Shown here: one piece after another, positions 9,081 through 18,890 of the stretch
Position numbering within the stretch: the first letter of the stretch is position 1
Layout: each line of letters starts with the position of its first letter
Assembly: GCF_001037465.1 (NCBI RefSeq)
Contig: NZ_LFCV01000073.1
Coordinates: 1-43,142 of the forward strand
DNA from: Xenorhabdus khoisanae
GTDB lineage: Bacteria > Pseudomonadota > Gammaproteobacteria > Enterobacterales > Enterobacteriaceae
Direction of reading: 5' to 3'
DNA length: 43,142 bases
Notes under the pieces: model-generated
What the model saw: the letters and a program-made list of their open reading frames with translations, nothing else
Databases searched by the model: none
Told to the model about the DNA's origin: nothing
Translations under genes and position numbers: made by a program

Positions 9081-11678
9081 GTGCTAGAAGAATACCGTAA
9101 GCACGTAGCCGAGCGTGCAGCTCAAGGCATCGTCCCTAAGCCGTTAGACGCAGCTCAAGCAGCAGCGCTGGTCGAATTACTGAAGAACCCACCTGAAGGT
9201 GAAGAAGATTTCCTGTTAGATCTACTGACCAACCGTGTTCCCCCTGGTGTAGACGAGGCCGCTTATGTTAAAGCGGGTTTCCTTGCTGCAATTGCAAAGG
9301 GTGAAACAACTTCACCACTCATTACACCGGAAAAAGCCATCGAATTACTGGGAACCATGCAAGGTGGGTATAACATCCACGCTTTGATTGATGCCCTTGA
9401 TGAAGAAAAGCTGGCACCTATTGCGGCGAAAGCGCTTTCTCATACTTTGCTGATGTTTGACAGCTTCTATGATGTGGAAGAAAAAGCAAAAGCGGGTAAT
9501 GTTCATGCCAAACAGATTATTCAATCATGGTCTGATGCTGACTGGTTCCTTGAACGTCCTGAATTGGCGGAAAAAATCACCGTGACTGTATTTAAGGTCA
9601 CAGGTGAAACGAACACCGATGATCTCTCTCCTGCGCCTGATGCATGGTCACGCCCTGATATTCCTCTGCATGCTCTGGCAATGCTTAAGAATGCCCGTGA
9701 AGGTATTGAACCCGATCAAGCCGGAGTTGTGGGCCCGATTAAGCAAATCGAAGCACTGGCTAAAAAAGGTTACCCGTTGGCTTACGTTGGCGATGTTGTT
9801 GGTACAGGTTCTTCCCGTAAATCAGCAACTAACTCCGTATTGTGGTTTATGGGAGAAGATATTCCGTTTGTACCAAATAAACGTGGTGCAGGTGTGGTAT
9901 TGGGCGGAAAAATTGCACCTATCTTCTTCAATACCATGGAAGATGCGGGAGCGTTACCAATCGAAGTTGATGTTTCTAAACTCAATATGGGTGATTTGAT
10001 TGATATCTATCCATATAAAGGTGAAATCCGTCAGCACGAAACCAATGAGCTATTGTCTACTTTTGAACTGAAAACGGGTGTATTGATCGATGAAGTGCGT
10101 GCCGGTGGTCGTATTCCATTGATTATCGGCCGTGGTTTGACCGGAAAAGCGCGTGAATCATTAGGCTTGTCACACAGTGATGTATTCCGTCAGGCAAAAG
10201 CGGTTGCGAAAAGCGATCGCGGCTTCTCATTGGCCCAGAAAATGGTCGGCCGTGCTTGCGGTACAGTGGGTATCCGGCCGGGAGAATATTGTGAGCCTAA
10301 GATGACATCTGTGGGTTCTCAGGACACCACAGGGCCAATGACGCGGGACGAATTGAAAGACTTGGCGTGTCTGGGCTTCTCTGCGGATTTGGTCATGCAG
10401 TCATTCTGTCATACCGCCGCTTATCCAAAACCTGTTGATGTGACCACACATCATACTCTGCCTGATTTCATCATGAACCGTGGCGGGGTATCGCTGCGTC
10501 CGGGAGATGGCATTATCCACTCATGGCTGAACCGTATGTTGCTGCCAGATACAGTGGGGACAGGGGGAGATTCTCATACTCGTTTCCCAATTGGTATTTC
10601 TTTCCCGGCTGGTTCTGGTCTGGTGGCATTCGCTGCTGCAACAGGCGTTATGCCGTTGGATATGCCTGAATCAGTATTGGTTCGTTTTAAAGGAAAAATG
10701 CAACCCGGCATTACTCTGCGTGATCTGGTGCATGCAATTCCTTACTATGCGATTCAACAAGGTTTGCTGACTGTTGAGAAGAAGGGTAAGAAAAATATCT
10801 TCTCTGGTCGCATTCTTGAGATTGAAGGTTTGCCAGAACTTAAAGTTGAACAGGCATTCGAATTGGCTGACGCATCAGCGGAACGCTCTGCGGCTGGCTG
10901 TACCATTAAGCTGGATAAAGCGCCAATCATTGAATATCTGCAATCGAATATCGTCTTGCTGAAATGGATGATTGCGGAAGGTTACGGTGATCGCCGGACA
11001 CTGGAACGCCGTATTGTAGGCATGGAAAACTGGCTGAAAGATCCTCAATTGCTGGAAGCGGATGCAGATGCTGAATACGCTGCGGTGATTGAAATCGATC
11101 TGGCTGAGATTAAAGAGCCTATTTTGTGTGCGCCGAATGATCCAGATGATGCACGCTTGTTATCAGAAGTTGCTAACAGCAAAATTGATGAGGTCTTTAT
11201 CGGCTCTTGTATGACCAATATCGGCCATTTCCGTGCAGCGGGTAAGTTGCTGGATCAGCATAAAGGCCAATTGCCGACTCGCTTGTGGGTTGCACCGCCA
11301 ACCAAGATGGATGCCGCTCAATTAACGGAAGAAGGCTATTACAGCATCTTCGGTAAGAGTGGGGCACGTATTGAGATCCCGGGTTGTTCATTGTGTATGG
11401 GTAACCAAGCACGAGTGGCAGATGGTGCAACTGTGGTATCAACTTCTACCCGTAACTTCCCGAACCGTCTCGGTACTGGTGCAAATGTTTATCTGGCTTC
11501 CGCAGAGCTGGCTGCTGTGGCGTCATTGTTGGGTCGTTTGCCAACATCAGCAGAGTATTTGCAGTTTATGGATAAAGTCGATGAAACAGCAGCAGATACT
11601 TATCGTTACCTCAATTTTGATCAATTGAATCAGTACACAGAAAAAGCGGATGGTGTGATCTTCCAAACTGCTGTGTAA
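9081..11678 (+). CDS. acnB: Aconitate hydratase B
   Basis: The main TCA-cycle aconitase; it interconverts citrate and isocitrate with a [4Fe-4S] cluster and also hydrates 2-methyl-cis-aconitate. It has 865 residues, identical in length to E. coli AcnB, and aligns throughout. The HEAT-like domain is N-terminal (residues 1-160). The swivel domain carries [18 protein letters not shown]. Cluster-ligand cysteines are in [10 protein letters not shown] and PGCSLCMGN near the C-terminus. Substrate-binding segments include [16 protein letters not shown] and [13 protein letters not shown]. The start codon is GTG with a GAGGAG site at a suitable distance; it aligns with the E. coli N-terminus [14 protein letters not shown]. 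In E. coli the apo-protein also binds mRNA, and the same may apply here. Confidence 0.99.
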   Translation: MLEEYRKHVAERAAQGIVPKPLDAAQAAALVELLKNPPEGEEDFLLDLLTNRVPPGVDEAAYVKAGFLAAIAKGETTSPLITPEKAIELLGTMQGGYNIHALIDALDEEKLAPIAAKALSHTLLMFDSFYDVEEKAKAGNVHAKQIIQSWSDADWFLERPELAEKITVTVFKVTGETNTDDLSPAPDAWSRPDIPLHALAMLKNAREGIEPDQAGVVGPIKQIEALAKKGYPLAYVGDVVGTGSSRKSATNSVLWFMGEDIPFVPNKRGAGVVLGGKIAPIFFNTMEDAGALPIEVDVSKLNMGDLIDIYPYKGEIRQHETNELLSTFELKTGVLIDEVRAGGRIPLIIGRGLTGKARESLGLSHSDVFRQAKAVAKSDRGFSLAQKMVGRACGTVGIRPGEYCEPKMTSVGSQDTTGPMTRDELKDLACLGFSADLVMQSFCHTAAYPKPVDVTTHHTLPDFIMNRGGVSLRPGDGIIHSWLNRMLLPDTVGTGGDSHTRFPIGISFPAGSGLVAFAAATGVMPLDMPESVLVRFKGKMQPGITLRDLVHAIPYYAIQQGLLTVEKKGKKNIFSGRILEIEGLPELKVEQAFELADASAERSAAGCTIKLDKAPIIEYLQSNIVLLKWMIAEGYGDRRTLERRIVGMENWLKDPQLLEADADAEYAAVIEIDLAEIKEPILCAPNDPDDARLLSEVANSKIDEVFIGSCMTNIGHFRAAGKLLDQHKGQLPTRLWVAPPTKMDAAQLTEEGYYSIFGKSGARIEIPGCSLCMGNQARVADGATVVSTSTRNFPNRLGTGANVYLASAELAAVASLLGRLPTSAEYLQFMDKVDETAADTYRYLNFDQLNQYTEKADGVIFQTAV

Positions 11679-11698
11679 AAAAGTATATTGCAATGAAT

Positions 11699-11722
11699 AG
11701 GAGGCAAATGCCTCCTTTTTTT
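11699..11722 (+). terminator. Rho-independent terminator of acnB
   Basis: AGGAGGC (11699-11705) and GCCTCCT (11710-11716) form a perfect stem with an AAAT loop followed by a run of Ts to 11722, 21 bp after the acnB stop. Confidence 0.95.
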
Positions 11723-11805
11723 ATGTCAGTTTTACGGCAGCTTTTGTGTCAGTTTGTGGACTACTTCAGAGGTGGGCTAATCAGAAATGTTTAAAATCCA
11801 ATTAT

Positions 11806-11859
11806 GTTAGTCATAGGCAAAAAGTTAGTCATAGGCAAAAAGTTAGTCATAAGCAAAAG
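11806..11859. repeat. Tandem repeat, 3 copies of an 18-bp unit
   Basis: GTTAGTCATAGGCAAAAA is present twice exactly (11806-11823, 11824-11841) and once with two changes (11842-11859). The array ends about 16 bp before the yacL start, immediately ahead of its ribosome-binding site. Confidence 0.9.
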
Positions 11860-11875
11860 ATAGCGGAGGTGTGTA

Positions 11876-12247
11876 ATGGAATATGAATTTATGCAGGATA
11901 TTACTGGTCAAGTGACAACATCTTTTTCAATGGATCATGAAGCTATAGGCCATTGGTTAAATGAAGAAGTAAAAGATGATTTGAGCATACTGGATAAAAT
12001 CACGGTGGCCTTGAAGGATATTAAAGGCAGCGAACGTCAGTGGCAGTTGGCAGGCCATGAGTATACTTTATTGATGAGCGAGGATGAAATCATGATCCGG
12101 GCCAATCAACTCCAGTTTGACACTGAGATGATAGAAGAAGGAATGAGTTACTATGACAACGAAAGTCTGGCTTTTTGTGGCACAGACGATTTTATCGTTA
12201 TGCTAGCCGATTACAGAGAGTTTATTTTGCAAAGAGATCATACATAA
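11876..12247 (+). CDS. yacL: UPF0231 family protein YacL
   Basis: Small acidic protein of unknown function, 123 residues (about 120 in E. coli). It aligns throughout with E. coli YacL: MEYEFMQDITGQVTTSFSMD at the start, GHWLNEEVKDDL, KGSERQWQLAGHEYTL, and EEGMSYYDNESLAFCGTDDF near the end. A GCGGAGGTG ribosome-binding site is close to the ATG. Its place directly after acnB is conserved in enterobacteria, but the acnB terminator and a tandem repeat lie between them, so it probably has its own promoter. No signal peptide or membrane segment is visible. Confidence 0.95.
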   Translation: MEYEFMQDITGQVTTSFSMDHEAIGHWLNEEVKDDLSILDKITVALKDIKGSERQWQLAGHEYTLLMSEDEIMIRANQLQFDTEMIEEGMSYYDNESLAFCGTDDFIVMLADYREFILQRDHT

Positions 12248-12339
12248 GTATTCGTGTTCAACCTATGATGGCTTTCTGCCATAATCGATATTCCATCACA
12301 TATGTGTATTGTGAGAGTGGCTTTTCTATTTTTTGAACA

Positions 12340-12416
12340 GGAACCTATGAATTTCGGTGGTGCTTATGGTCATTAACAATGCCGAATATTAACAATGCCG
12401 AATGGGGATAGGTTCC
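12340..12416. repeat. Small inverted-repeat element containing a 16-bp tandem duplication
   Basis: GGAACCTAT (12340-12348) and ATAGGTTCC (12408-12416) are perfect inverted ends; both arms carry TTCGG/CCGAA slightly further in. Inside, ATTAACAATGCCGAAT is duplicated head to tail (12372-12387, 12388-12403). The right arm closely resembles 1415-1434 in the aceE leader (CCGAATGGGGTAGGTTCTAA). It ends 21 bp before mscS, in the gap where synteny with E. coli changes. Confidence 0.6.
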
Positions 12417-12437
12417 AACAATAACGGTGGGCTTTGT

Positions 12438-13310
12438 ATGGAAGAGATCAATCTGTCAAAGGAGATTGATAAAGCAGCGGGCTGGTTTACTAACAATCAG
12501 GATCTTTTGATTCAGTATGCGGTGAATGTTGTATCTGCCATCTTGATTCTTATCATTGGCTTATTTATCGCTAAGGTAGTCAGTAAAGCAGTCAAGCGTG
12601 TTATGTCATTGCGTGGTGTTGATGCCACTATTTCTGACTTTTTATCCGCAATTATTCGTTACGCTGTCATTGCATTCACGATTATTGCAGTCCTTGGCAA
12701 GTTAGGGATTCAGACCGCATCTGTGATTGCAGTAATCGGTGCGGCAGGTTTAGCAGTTGGTCTGGCATTACAAGGATCGTTATCTAATTTCGCTGCCGGT
12801 GTTTTGCTGGTGCTGTTCCGTCCACTCCGTACTGGTGAATATGTCATGATCGGTGCTGTGGAAGGAACCGTTGTTCAAGTGCAGATTTTCTCTACGACAT
12901 TGCGCACGGCAGATGATCGTATCATCGTGATCCCCAATGGTAAGATTATTTCGGACAATATTATCAATACCAGCCGTGAACCTAACCGCCGTACCCAGAT
13001 TATGGTGGGGGTTGCGTATAATGCAGATATTGATGAAGTGAAAAAAGTGTTGGGTGATGTGATTCAAGCGGATGAACGCATTCAACATGAAAGAGGCGTT
13101 ACTATACGCCTGCACGAAATGGCTCCTTCGTCATTGAATTTTGTTGTGCGAGTATGGACAACCAACGGTGACGCGTGGAGCGTGTACTGGGATTTGATGG
13201 AAAACTTTAAGCGTACTTTAGATAAACACAATATCGGTATTCCATTTCCACAAATGGATGTTTACTTGCATCAGCAACAAACCACCTTACAGAAAAAGAC
13301 GGAAGAATAA
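12438..13310 (+). CDS. mscS: Small-conductance mechanosensitive channel MscS
   Basis: Inner-membrane homoheptameric channel that opens under membrane tension and releases solutes in hypo-osmotic shock. It has 290 residues (286 in E. coli). Two N-terminal hydrophobic helices (about 27-48 and 65-86) precede the Gly/Ala-patterned pore helix [20 protein letters not shown] (about 98-117). The cytoplasmic beta domain follows ([29 protein letters not shown]) and then an alpha/beta domain ending [11 protein letters not shown]. The chosen ATG at 12438 gives [11 protein letters not shown] and matches the family start. The frame extends 12 codons upstream, but this runs into a palindromic repeat. GGTGGG acts as a modest ribosome-binding site. 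Confidence 0.96.
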   Translation: MEEINLSKEIDKAAGWFTNNQDLLIQYAVNVVSAILILIIGLFIAKVVSKAVKRVMSLRGVDATISDFLSAIIRYAVIAFTIIAVLGKLGIQTASVIAVIGAAGLAVGLALQGSLSNFAAGVLLVLFRPLRTGEYVMIGAVEGTVVQVQIFSTTLRTADDRIIVIPNGKIISDNIINTSREPNRRTQIMVGVAYNADIDEVKKVLGDVIQADERIQHERGVTIRLHEMAPSSLNFVVRVWTTNGDAWSVYWDLMENFKRTLDKHNIGIPFPQMDVYLHQQQTTLQKKTEE

Positions 13311-13320
13311 TTAAACGATC

Positions 13321-13351
13321 TTGGTGTGAGAATTTTCATGCCTCACACCAA
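13321..13351. terminator. Hairpin after mscS
   Basis: TTGGTGTGAG and CTCACACCAA form a perfect 10-bp stem (13321-13330, 13342-13351) just after the mscS stop. No T-run follows, so termination is possible but unproven. The AT-rich DNA to 13476 should hold the argO promoter and its ArgP control region; I cannot place them exactly. Confidence 0.55.
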
Positions 13352-13476
13352 ATTCAAATACAATTCTCATCATTTTTTCTAATGATGGATAAGAATTATT
13401 CATTTTTACTAATATACGATATTGGCTAATATGCATTGATACCATAACTAATTGAATAATTATTAGGGATTTTTGC

Positions 13477-14100
13477 ATGTTTTCGATATTTATACAGGGC
13501 TTTTTTCTTAGTGCCGCGATGATCCTTCCCCTTGGGCCACAAAATGTGTTTGTGATGCAACAAGGGAGCAAAAAACAGTTCCATTTAATGAGTGCAGCAT
13601 TATGTTCCATTAGTGATGCGCTCCTCATTGCGGCGGGAATATTTGGCGGAAGTGCTTTACTTGGGCAATCAACATTTTTGCTGCAAGCCGTGACATGGGG
13701 TGGAATCGCATTTTTACTATGGTATGGTTGGGGGGCTTTTCGGACAGCACTATCGGCGGAAGTTAAACTCTCCTCTGCTGAAAATATAATCCAAAGCCGT
13801 TGGCGGGTTATAGTAGCTCTCTTTGCAGTGACCTGGTTGAATCCTCATGTTTATCTGGATACGTTCGTCGTGTTGGGAAGCATAGGCGGGCAGCTATCAA
13901 TCGAGCTTAGGCCGTGGTTTACCCTCGGTGCGGTAATAGCATCAATCAGTTGGTTTTTTGCATTGTCATTTCTGGCCGCGTGGTTTTCACCTGTACTCAA
14001 TCAACCGCGATCACAACGTATCATCAATGTTTTTGTTGGCTGTGTGATGTGGTATATCGCTTGGGGCTTACTTAAGCAAGGATTACAGGTTTTTTACTGA
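13477..14100 (+). CDS. argO: Arginine exporter ArgO
   Basis: LysE-family inner-membrane exporter of arginine (and canavanine), 207 residues (211 in E. coli). The family signature [13 protein letters not shown] is at residues 18-30. It has about six hydrophobic segments, including [18 protein letters not shown] and [16 protein letters not shown], and the conserved [17 protein letters not shown]. In E. coli it is activated by ArgP with arginine and blocked with lysine. argP lies two genes downstream on the opposite strand, as in E. coli. TTAGGGATTTTTGC before the ATG supplies a modest ribosome-binding site. Confidence 0.96.
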   Translation: MFSIFIQGFFLSAAMILPLGPQNVFVMQQGSKKQFHLMSAALCSISDALLIAAGIFGGSALLGQSTFLLQAVTWGGIAFLLWYGWGAFRTALSAEVKLSSAENIIQSRWRVIVALFAVTWLNPHVYLDTFVVLGSIGGQLSIELRPWFTLGAVIASISWFFALSFLAAWFSPVLNQPRSQRIINVFVGCVMWYIAWGLLKQGLQVFY

Positions 14101-14114
14101 TCCCAAGACTTCTT

Positions 14115-14144
14115 CATCGATAGTGTGTTCATAGATAGTGTGCT
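14115..14144. repeat. Tandem repeat, 2 copies of 15 bp
   Basis: CATCGATAGTGTGTT (14115-14129) is followed by CATAGATAGTGTGCT (14130-14144), 13 of 15 identical, between argO and yggE. Confidence 0.75.
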
Positions 14145-14200
14145 AATGTTTCTTAAAAGCACCTTACTCATATAAATTTGCTGTATTTGAAGGAGGTTTT

Positions 14201-14935
14201 GTGAAACGTAAATCATTGATACTGGCTGCGATGATGGCTCTGGGAAGTCTCTCTGGCATGGCTGCTTCTGCTTCTGAATTGCCATCTGTCCCACATATTT
14301 CTACTTCTGGCAATGCGGTAATCAAAGCGACGCCAGATATGGCCACGTTGATAATCCATGTAAGTGAAACTCAAAAAAGCGCGGCAGATGCAAAGAAAAA
14401 AGTGGACGAGCGTGTCGCGAAATATTTTGATTTTCTGAAAAATAATAGTATTGAAAAGAAAGATATTGATGCTGCCAATTTGCGTACGCAACCAGAATAT
14501 CAATATGAACAAAAGACCGGTAAATCAACAATCACTGGTTATAGAGCTTCGCGTTCGGTTGAAGTAAAAGTTCACAAGCTGGATCAACTGAATACATTAC
14601 TGGATGGTGCTCTGAAAGCGGGATTGAATGAAATTAACTCGGTGCAGTTCAGCGTTGAGAACCCACAACGTTATCGCGATGAAGTCAGACAAAAAGCCAT
14701 TGAGAATGCTATTGCACAAGCGACTGCATTGGCAAAAGGGTTCAACGGTAAATTAGGCCCGGTATATAGCATCAATTACCGTGCTCCTGAAGCTGTGCCA
14801 GCGCCAATGAGCCGCCTGAAATACCAGACAGCCCTGATGGCAGCACCAGCAGCGGATTCAGCCGGTGAAACTTATGAACCACAGAGTATTGAATTCTCTG
14901 ATCACGTCGATGCGGTTTTTGAATTACAGCGTTAA
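14201..14935 (+). CDS. yggE: Periplasmic SIMPL-domain protein YggE
   Basis: Secreted protein of the SIMPL (DUF541) family, linked in E. coli to lower oxidative stress; the biochemical role is unknown. It has 244 residues. The N-terminal signal peptide is [20 protein letters not shown] with likely cleavage after ASASE or nearby. The SIMPL domain follows: [70 protein letters not shown]. The start is GTG, supported by a strong AAGGAGG seven bases upstream. The gene converges with argP and their stop codons overlap (14932-14935). Confidence 0.93.
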   Translation: MKRKSLILAAMMALGSLSGMAASASELPSVPHISTSGNAVIKATPDMATLIIHVSETQKSAADAKKKVDERVAKYFDFLKNNSIEKKDIDAANLRTQPEYQYEQKTGKSTITGYRASRSVEVKVHKLDQLNTLLDGALKAGLNEINSVQFSVENPQRYRDEVRQKAIENAIAQATALAKGFNGKLGPVYSINYRAPEAVPAPMSRLKYQTALMAAPAADSAGETYEPQSIEFSDHVDAVFELQR

Positions 14936-15837
14936 TTAATTTCATCTTCCTGACGTAACATCTGACGTCCTAGTTTGAGCAGGGCGTCAGTGACTTTTCT
15001 CATCGCTCCGCTTTCTGGGGTAAAACGATGCCAATAAAGCATACGGCGTTGGCATAGTCCGGGCGTTAAATCAACTAACTTACCTGCTTGCAGCTCCTTG
15101 TCGATTTGCAAGTGCGGGATCATACAGCAAGTTGAACCTTGTTTTGCCAATTGTACAAATGCTTCAGAAGAATTCACGATATGGCAGGGGACACTACCCG
15201 GTGATAAATCAAAGTACTGTTGTAAGAATGCCTGATGCATATCATCCAGATGGTCGAATGCCACGGCAGGGGCTTTCAGTAATGCTGAACGAGTAACGCC
15301 ATTAGGAAAAAAGCGCTCTGCGAACTCTGGAGAGGCAACAAACAGATAATCAAGAGCACCTAATTTATCAACCAGACAACTTGGCAGAGGCTGAGCTTGA
15401 ATACTAATCGCCCCAACAACTTCGCCACGCCGCAAACGTTCCTGAGTCCGGGTTTCATCTTCCACCTGAATATTTAGACGAATGGGTAAATCGGATAAAA
15501 CAGGATGGAGAGCGGGTAAAAGCCAGGTTGCCAGACTATCCGCGTTAACCGCGAGGGAGAGCAACAGCGGTATCTCATTGCCATTTTCGTCACCGAGCCA
15601 TTGTGCTTCCAGTAATTCTACCTGATGTAATAGCGCGAGCAGCTTCTGTCCTTGCTCTGTAGGGCGAGGTGGAACGGTGCGCACCAATAGTGGCTGACCA
15701 AACAGATTTTCTAATTGTTTGATTCTCTGGGATACCGCGGATTGGGTGATACAAAGTTTTTGTGCCGCCCGCTCGAAACCACGTTCTCGGATCACTGCAT
15801 CCAATGCTTGCAGTGACCTGTAATCAGGACGTTTCAT
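14932..15837 (-). CDS. argP: LysR-type regulator ArgP (IciA)
   Basis: LysR-family transcription factor that responds to arginine and lysine, activates argO and controls lysine/arginine metabolism genes in E. coli. It has 301 residues against 297. The winged-helix domain is at residues 1-65 with [20 protein letters not shown]. The effector domain follows ([39 protein letters not shown]). It is divergent from rpiA and convergent with yggE, the arrangement of E. coli. I see no strong ribosome-binding site; the start is set by alignment ([16 protein letters not shown]). Confidence 0.97.
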   Translation of the reverse strand: MKRPDYRSLQALDAVIRERGFERAAQKLCITQSAVSQRIKQLENLFGQPLLVRTVPPRPTEQGQKLLALLHQVELLEAQWLGDENGNEIPLLLSLAVNADSLATWLLPALHPVLSDLPIRLNIQVEDETRTQERLRRGEVVGAISIQAQPLPSCLVDKLGALDYLFVASPEFAERFFPNGVTRSALLKAPAVAFDHLDDMHQAFLQQYFDLSPGSVPCHIVNSSEAFVQLAKQGSTCCMIPHLQIDKELQAGKLVDLTPGLCQRRMLYWHRFTPESGAMRKVTDALLKLGRQMLRQEDEIN

Positions 15838-15870
15838 TGAAAATAAAGTTCTCCGTTTTTACTCTTATTC

Positions 15871-15904
15871 TTGCGATCCAAATACCATTGCGATCTAAAC
15901 AGCA
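15871..15904. repeat. Imperfect tandem repeat, 2 copies of 17 bp
   Basis: TTGCGATCCAAATACCA (15871-15887) is followed by TTGCGATCTAAACAGCA (15888-15904), with three differences. It lies in the argP-rpiA divergent promoter region. Confidence 0.6.
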
Positions 15905-16012
15905 TTATGTGGCCTAGGTAGCACTATGCCATATTTTTTCATGGCACGAGGTAATATTGTTTATACTAGCCGTCAGATTTTTCCTTGTAACTGTTTATAG
16001 GCTGTGATTGAT

Positions 16013-16672
16013 ATGACTCAGGACGAACTGAAAAAAGCAGTAGGTTGGGCGGCATTGGAATATGTTAAACCAGGCACAATTGTTGGTGTTGGTACGGGTT
16101 CAACGGCAGCGCATTTTATTGATGCGCTAGGAACCATCAAAGACAAAATTGAAGGTGCGGTGTCTAGCTCAGAAGCATCAACGGCAAAGCTGAAAAGTCT
16201 CGGTATTCCCGTATTTGACTGCAACGATGTTGACAGTTTGGATATTTATGTTGATGGCGCTGATGAAATTAACGGTCAGATGCAAATGATTAAAGGGGGT
16301 GGTGCGGCATTAACCCGGGAAAAAATCATCGCTGCTGTTGCAAAGAAATTTATCTGTATCATTGATTCCTCTAAGCAAGTGGATGTACTGGGCAAGTTTC
16401 CACTGCCGGTTGAAGTTATCCCAATGGCACGCGCTTATGTTACCCGTGAACTGGAAAAGTTAGGAGGAACCCCGGTTTATCGTGAAAATGTGGTAACTGA
16501 TAATGGTAATGACATTCTGGATGTCCACAACCTTTCCATTGTTGAGCCGGCTGAATTGGAAGACAAAATCAATGGCATCGCCGGTGTGGTAACTGTTGGT
16601 CTTTTTGCCAACAGAGGTGCCAACGTAGTGCTGGTGGGTGCTGCAGACGGTGTCAGAACGATCAAAGAATAA
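16013..16672 (+). CDS. rpiA: Ribose-5-phosphate isomerase A
   Basis: Interconverts ribose 5-phosphate and ribulose 5-phosphate in the pentose phosphate pathway. It has 219 residues, the E. coli length. The phosphate-binding loop is [14 protein letters not shown] (about residues 25-38). Catalytic acidic residues are in YVDGADEIN, with the lysine in [17 protein letters not shown] lies three codons upstream in frame (16004), but the AGG ribosome-binding site at 15999-16001 is too near it and well placed for the ATG, which matches [15 protein letters not shown] of E. coli. Confidence 0.98.
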   Translation: MTQDELKKAVGWAALEYVKPGTIVGVGTGSTAAHFIDALGTIKDKIEGAVSSSEASTAKLKSLGIPVFDCNDVDSLDIYVDGADEINGQMQMIKGGGAALTREKIIAAVAKKFICIIDSSKQVDVLGKFPLPVEVIPMARAYVTRELEKLGGTPVYRENVVTDNGNDILDVHNLSIVEPAELEDKINGIAGVVTVGLFANRGANVVLVGAADGVRTIKE

Positions 16673-16682
16673 TCGTTTATTG

Positions 16683-16713
16683 GGGGCGGAATATTCTGCC
16701 CCAAAATATTTTT
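16683..16713 (+). terminator. Rho-independent terminator of rpiA
   Basis: GGGGCGGA (16683-16690) pairs with TCTGCCCC (16695-16702), with one G:T wobble and an ATAT loop, followed by AAAATATTTTTAT, 10 bp after the rpiA stop. The rest of the gap to serA is AT-rich promoter-like DNA in which I cannot name sites. Confidence 0.8.
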
Positions 16714-16940
16714 ATATTTATTAAAAAAAGAAAATTTGGTGATATCTCTCACGTTACCGCCTAAAAAAAACTCAAAATCCTGCTTTTGTCTTGTAACGAA
16801 TTATTTTACTTCGCGTAACAACTTATTTACTGTTTCTTATCCTGTTATATAAGCAATCGATTGTATTGCTGTTGTCGTTTTTTTTGTTATTTTGGTGACA
16901 TCTATAGGCGTTATGAAGTTAGTACAACTAGGGCGGGCAA

Positions 16941-18182
16941 ATGGTTAAGGTATCTTTAGAAAAGGATAAGATTAAATTTCTGCTACTGGAAGGCGTTCAT
17001 CAAAGTACAGTAGACAAACTGAAAGCGGCTGGGTACAGCAATATTGAATATCATAAAGGGGCATTGGAACCAGAAGAACTGAAAGAAGCCATTCGTGATG
17101 CCCGGTTTGTGGGTATCCGTTCCCGTACCCAGTTGACTGAAGAAGTTTTTTCCGCAGCGGAAAAATTGGTTGCTGTGGGATGTTTCTGTATTGGTACTAA
17201 CCAAGTCGATTTGAAAGCCGCAGCAAAACGCGGTATTCCTGTATTTAATGCACCATTCTCCAATACCCGATCAGTCGCTGAAATGGTGTTGGGTGAGTTG
17301 CTGTTGTTATTGCGCCGTATTCCTGAGACAAATGCAAAAGCACATAAAGGCGTATGGGATAAGCAGGCAAAAGGTTGTTATGAGGCTCGCGGAAAGAAAC
17401 TAGGTATTATTGGTTACGGCCATATCGGTACTCAGCTCGGTATTTTGGCTGAAAGTATTGGTCTGAATGTTTATTTCTATGATATTGAAAATAAATTGCC
17501 ATTAGGTAATGCACAGCAAGTTCATCATCTATCTGAACTATTGAATATGAGTGATGTTGTGAGCCTGCACGTACCTGAAACAGCTTCAACCAAAAATATG
17601 ATTGGTGCAACGGAGCTGGAACTGATGAAACCAGGTTCAATTTTGATAAATGCTTCACGCGGCACCGTGATAGATATTCCTGCATTAAGTGAAGCGTTGG
17701 AAAACGGGCATATTTCTGGTGCGGCGATTGATGTATTCCCAGAAGAGCCAGCAACAAACAGCGATCCTTTTATCTCGTTATTAACAAAGTTTGATAACGT
17801 ATTACTGACACCGCATATTGGTGGATCGACTCAGGAAGCCCAAGAAAATATTGGTGCTGAAGTCGCAGGTAAGTTGGTGAAATACTCTGACAATGGTTCT
17901 ACGCTGTCCGCGGTTAATTTCCCTGAAGTTTCACTGCCTGTTCATGCCAAAGATACTAACCGTTTGCTGCATATCCATGAAAACCGTCCCGGTATCTTAA
18001 CCAGCATCAACCAAGTGTTCACTGCTCAAGAAATCAATATTGAAGCACAATATCTGCGAACTGAAGGCGATATTGGTTATGTGGTTATTGATATTACGGT
18101 GCAGAGCACTGCTGAAGCTGAATTGGTATTGCAACAATTGAAAGCCTTGCCTGGCACAATCCGTTCCCGGTTACTTTACTAA
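16941..18182 (+). CDS. serA: D-3-phosphoglycerate dehydrogenase
   Basis: First enzyme of serine synthesis; it oxidises 3-phosphoglycerate with NAD+. It has 413 residues (410 in E. coli). The NAD-binding fold carries LGIIGYGHIGTQLGILAE (about residues 153-170). The catalytic residues follow the D-2-hydroxyacid dehydrogenase pattern: Arg in INASRGTVID, Glu in FPEEPATNSDP, His in LTPHIGGSTQEAQENIG. The C-terminal ACT domain (about 340-413; HIHENRPGILTSINQVF) is the site of serine feedback inhibition in E. coli, and its key HxN motif is present. It supplies serine that glycine cleavage (gcvTHP in this window) can further process via glycine. Confidence 0.98.
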   Translation: MVKVSLEKDKIKFLLLEGVHQSTVDKLKAAGYSNIEYHKGALEPEELKEAIRDARFVGIRSRTQLTEEVFSAAEKLVAVGCFCIGTNQVDLKAAAKRGIPVFNAPFSNTRSVAEMVLGELLLLLRRIPETNAKAHKGVWDKQAKGCYEARGKKLGIIGYGHIGTQLGILAESIGLNVYFYDIENKLPLGNAQQVHHLSELLNMSDVVSLHVPETASTKNMIGATELELMKPGSILINASRGTVIDIPALSEALENGHISGAAIDVFPEEPATNSDPFISLLTKFDNVLLTPHIGGSTQEAQENIGAEVAGKLVKYSDNGSTLSAVNFPEVSLPVHAKDTNRLLHIHENRPGILTSINQVFTAQEINIEAQYLRTEGDIGYVVIDITVQSTAEAELVLQQLKALPGTIRSRLLY

Positions 18183-18199
18183 TTCACCAAGAGTGAAAG

Positions 18200-18227
18200 A
18201 AGGGCTGTTGAATATTCAATAGCCCTT
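18200..18227. terminator. Bidirectional terminator between serA and fau
   Basis: AAGGGCTGTTGAAT (18200-18213) and ATTCAATAGCCCTT (18214-18227) are near-perfect inverted copies (one G:U) and form a long stem with a minimal loop. It lies in the 62-bp gap between the converging serA and fau genes, so it can serve both. Confidence 0.8.
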
Positions 18228-18244
18228 ATTAATCAGTTAAAGAT

Positions 18245-18841
18245 TCACGCCCATTTCCATACTTTTTCTGGTGTAATAATTTCCGGCAAAGGAATATCCC
18301 AACTTGCACTGGGTAATGTTTCCACTAGCTGGAAATTGTGTGCTAATCCTATCGGATAAAAGTTCTGTTGTTGCCATTTTGCGAGAGTCCTATCGTAGAA
18401 TCCGCCTCCCATACCCAAACGTTGCCCTGTACAATCAAAAGCAACGAGCGGAATGAACATGACATCAAGTTCAGAAACAGGCAAAACCTGCCGGATATCC
18501 AGCGAAGGTTCTTCTATATTGAATTGATTCCGAATCAGGGGCGTATCGGCACAGTAACGCAGGAAAAGTAAGTGATTCCGGCTGAAAGGATGCAATACTG
18601 GCAAATAGACTTGTTTGTTTTGTTGCCAAAGTTGTTGAATTAATGGGCGTGTATTCAATTCCCCATCGAAAGAGAGATACAGGGCAATTTTGTTAGCTTG
18701 CAGAACCTTCGGATGAGCCATGACTTGTTTGGCTGCTTGCAGGGCAAATTGCGCTTGTTGCTCAGGGGGTAAACTTTGACGTAATTGTCGAATTTTTTTT
18801 CGAATGTTTTTTCGGAGAGAGAAAAAAGAATCTGATTGCAT
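18245..18841 (-). CDS. fau: 5-formyltetrahydrofolate cyclo-ligase (YgfA)
   Basis: Converts 5-formyl-THF to 5,10-methenyl-THF with ATP, recycling a folate that inhibits glycine/serine one-carbon enzymes. It has 198 residues. Motifs are ALYLSFDGELNTRPLI, VYLPVLHPFSRNHLLF, and the conserved GMGGGFYDRTL with LGMGG contacting ATP/folate. The ATG at 18841 (MQSDSFFSLRKNIRKK) was chosen: the frame stays open to 18901, but that part overlaps the 3' end of 6S RNA. The protein carries about 16 N-terminal residues more than E. coli YgfA. It sits directly downstream of ssrS, the conserved ssrS-fau unit. Confidence 0.95.
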   Translation of the reverse strand: MQSDSFFSLRKNIRKKIRQLRQSLPPEQQAQFALQAAKQVMAHPKVLQANKIALYLSFDGELNTRPLIQQLWQQNKQVYLPVLHPFSRNHLLFLRYCADTPLIRNQFNIEEPSLDIRQVLPVSELDVMFIPLVAFDCTGQRLGMGGGFYDRTLAKWQQQNFYPIGLAHNFQLVETLPSASWDIPLPEIITPEKVWKWA

Positions 18842-18890
18842 GATACCTGCCTGTTTAATGCAGAAAAGGATACAAAACAGATAAAAATTA

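Noticed and set aside
11806..11859. CRISPR-like direct repeats
   Set aside because: Units are contiguous with no spacers and only 18 bp long; a simple tandem duplication.
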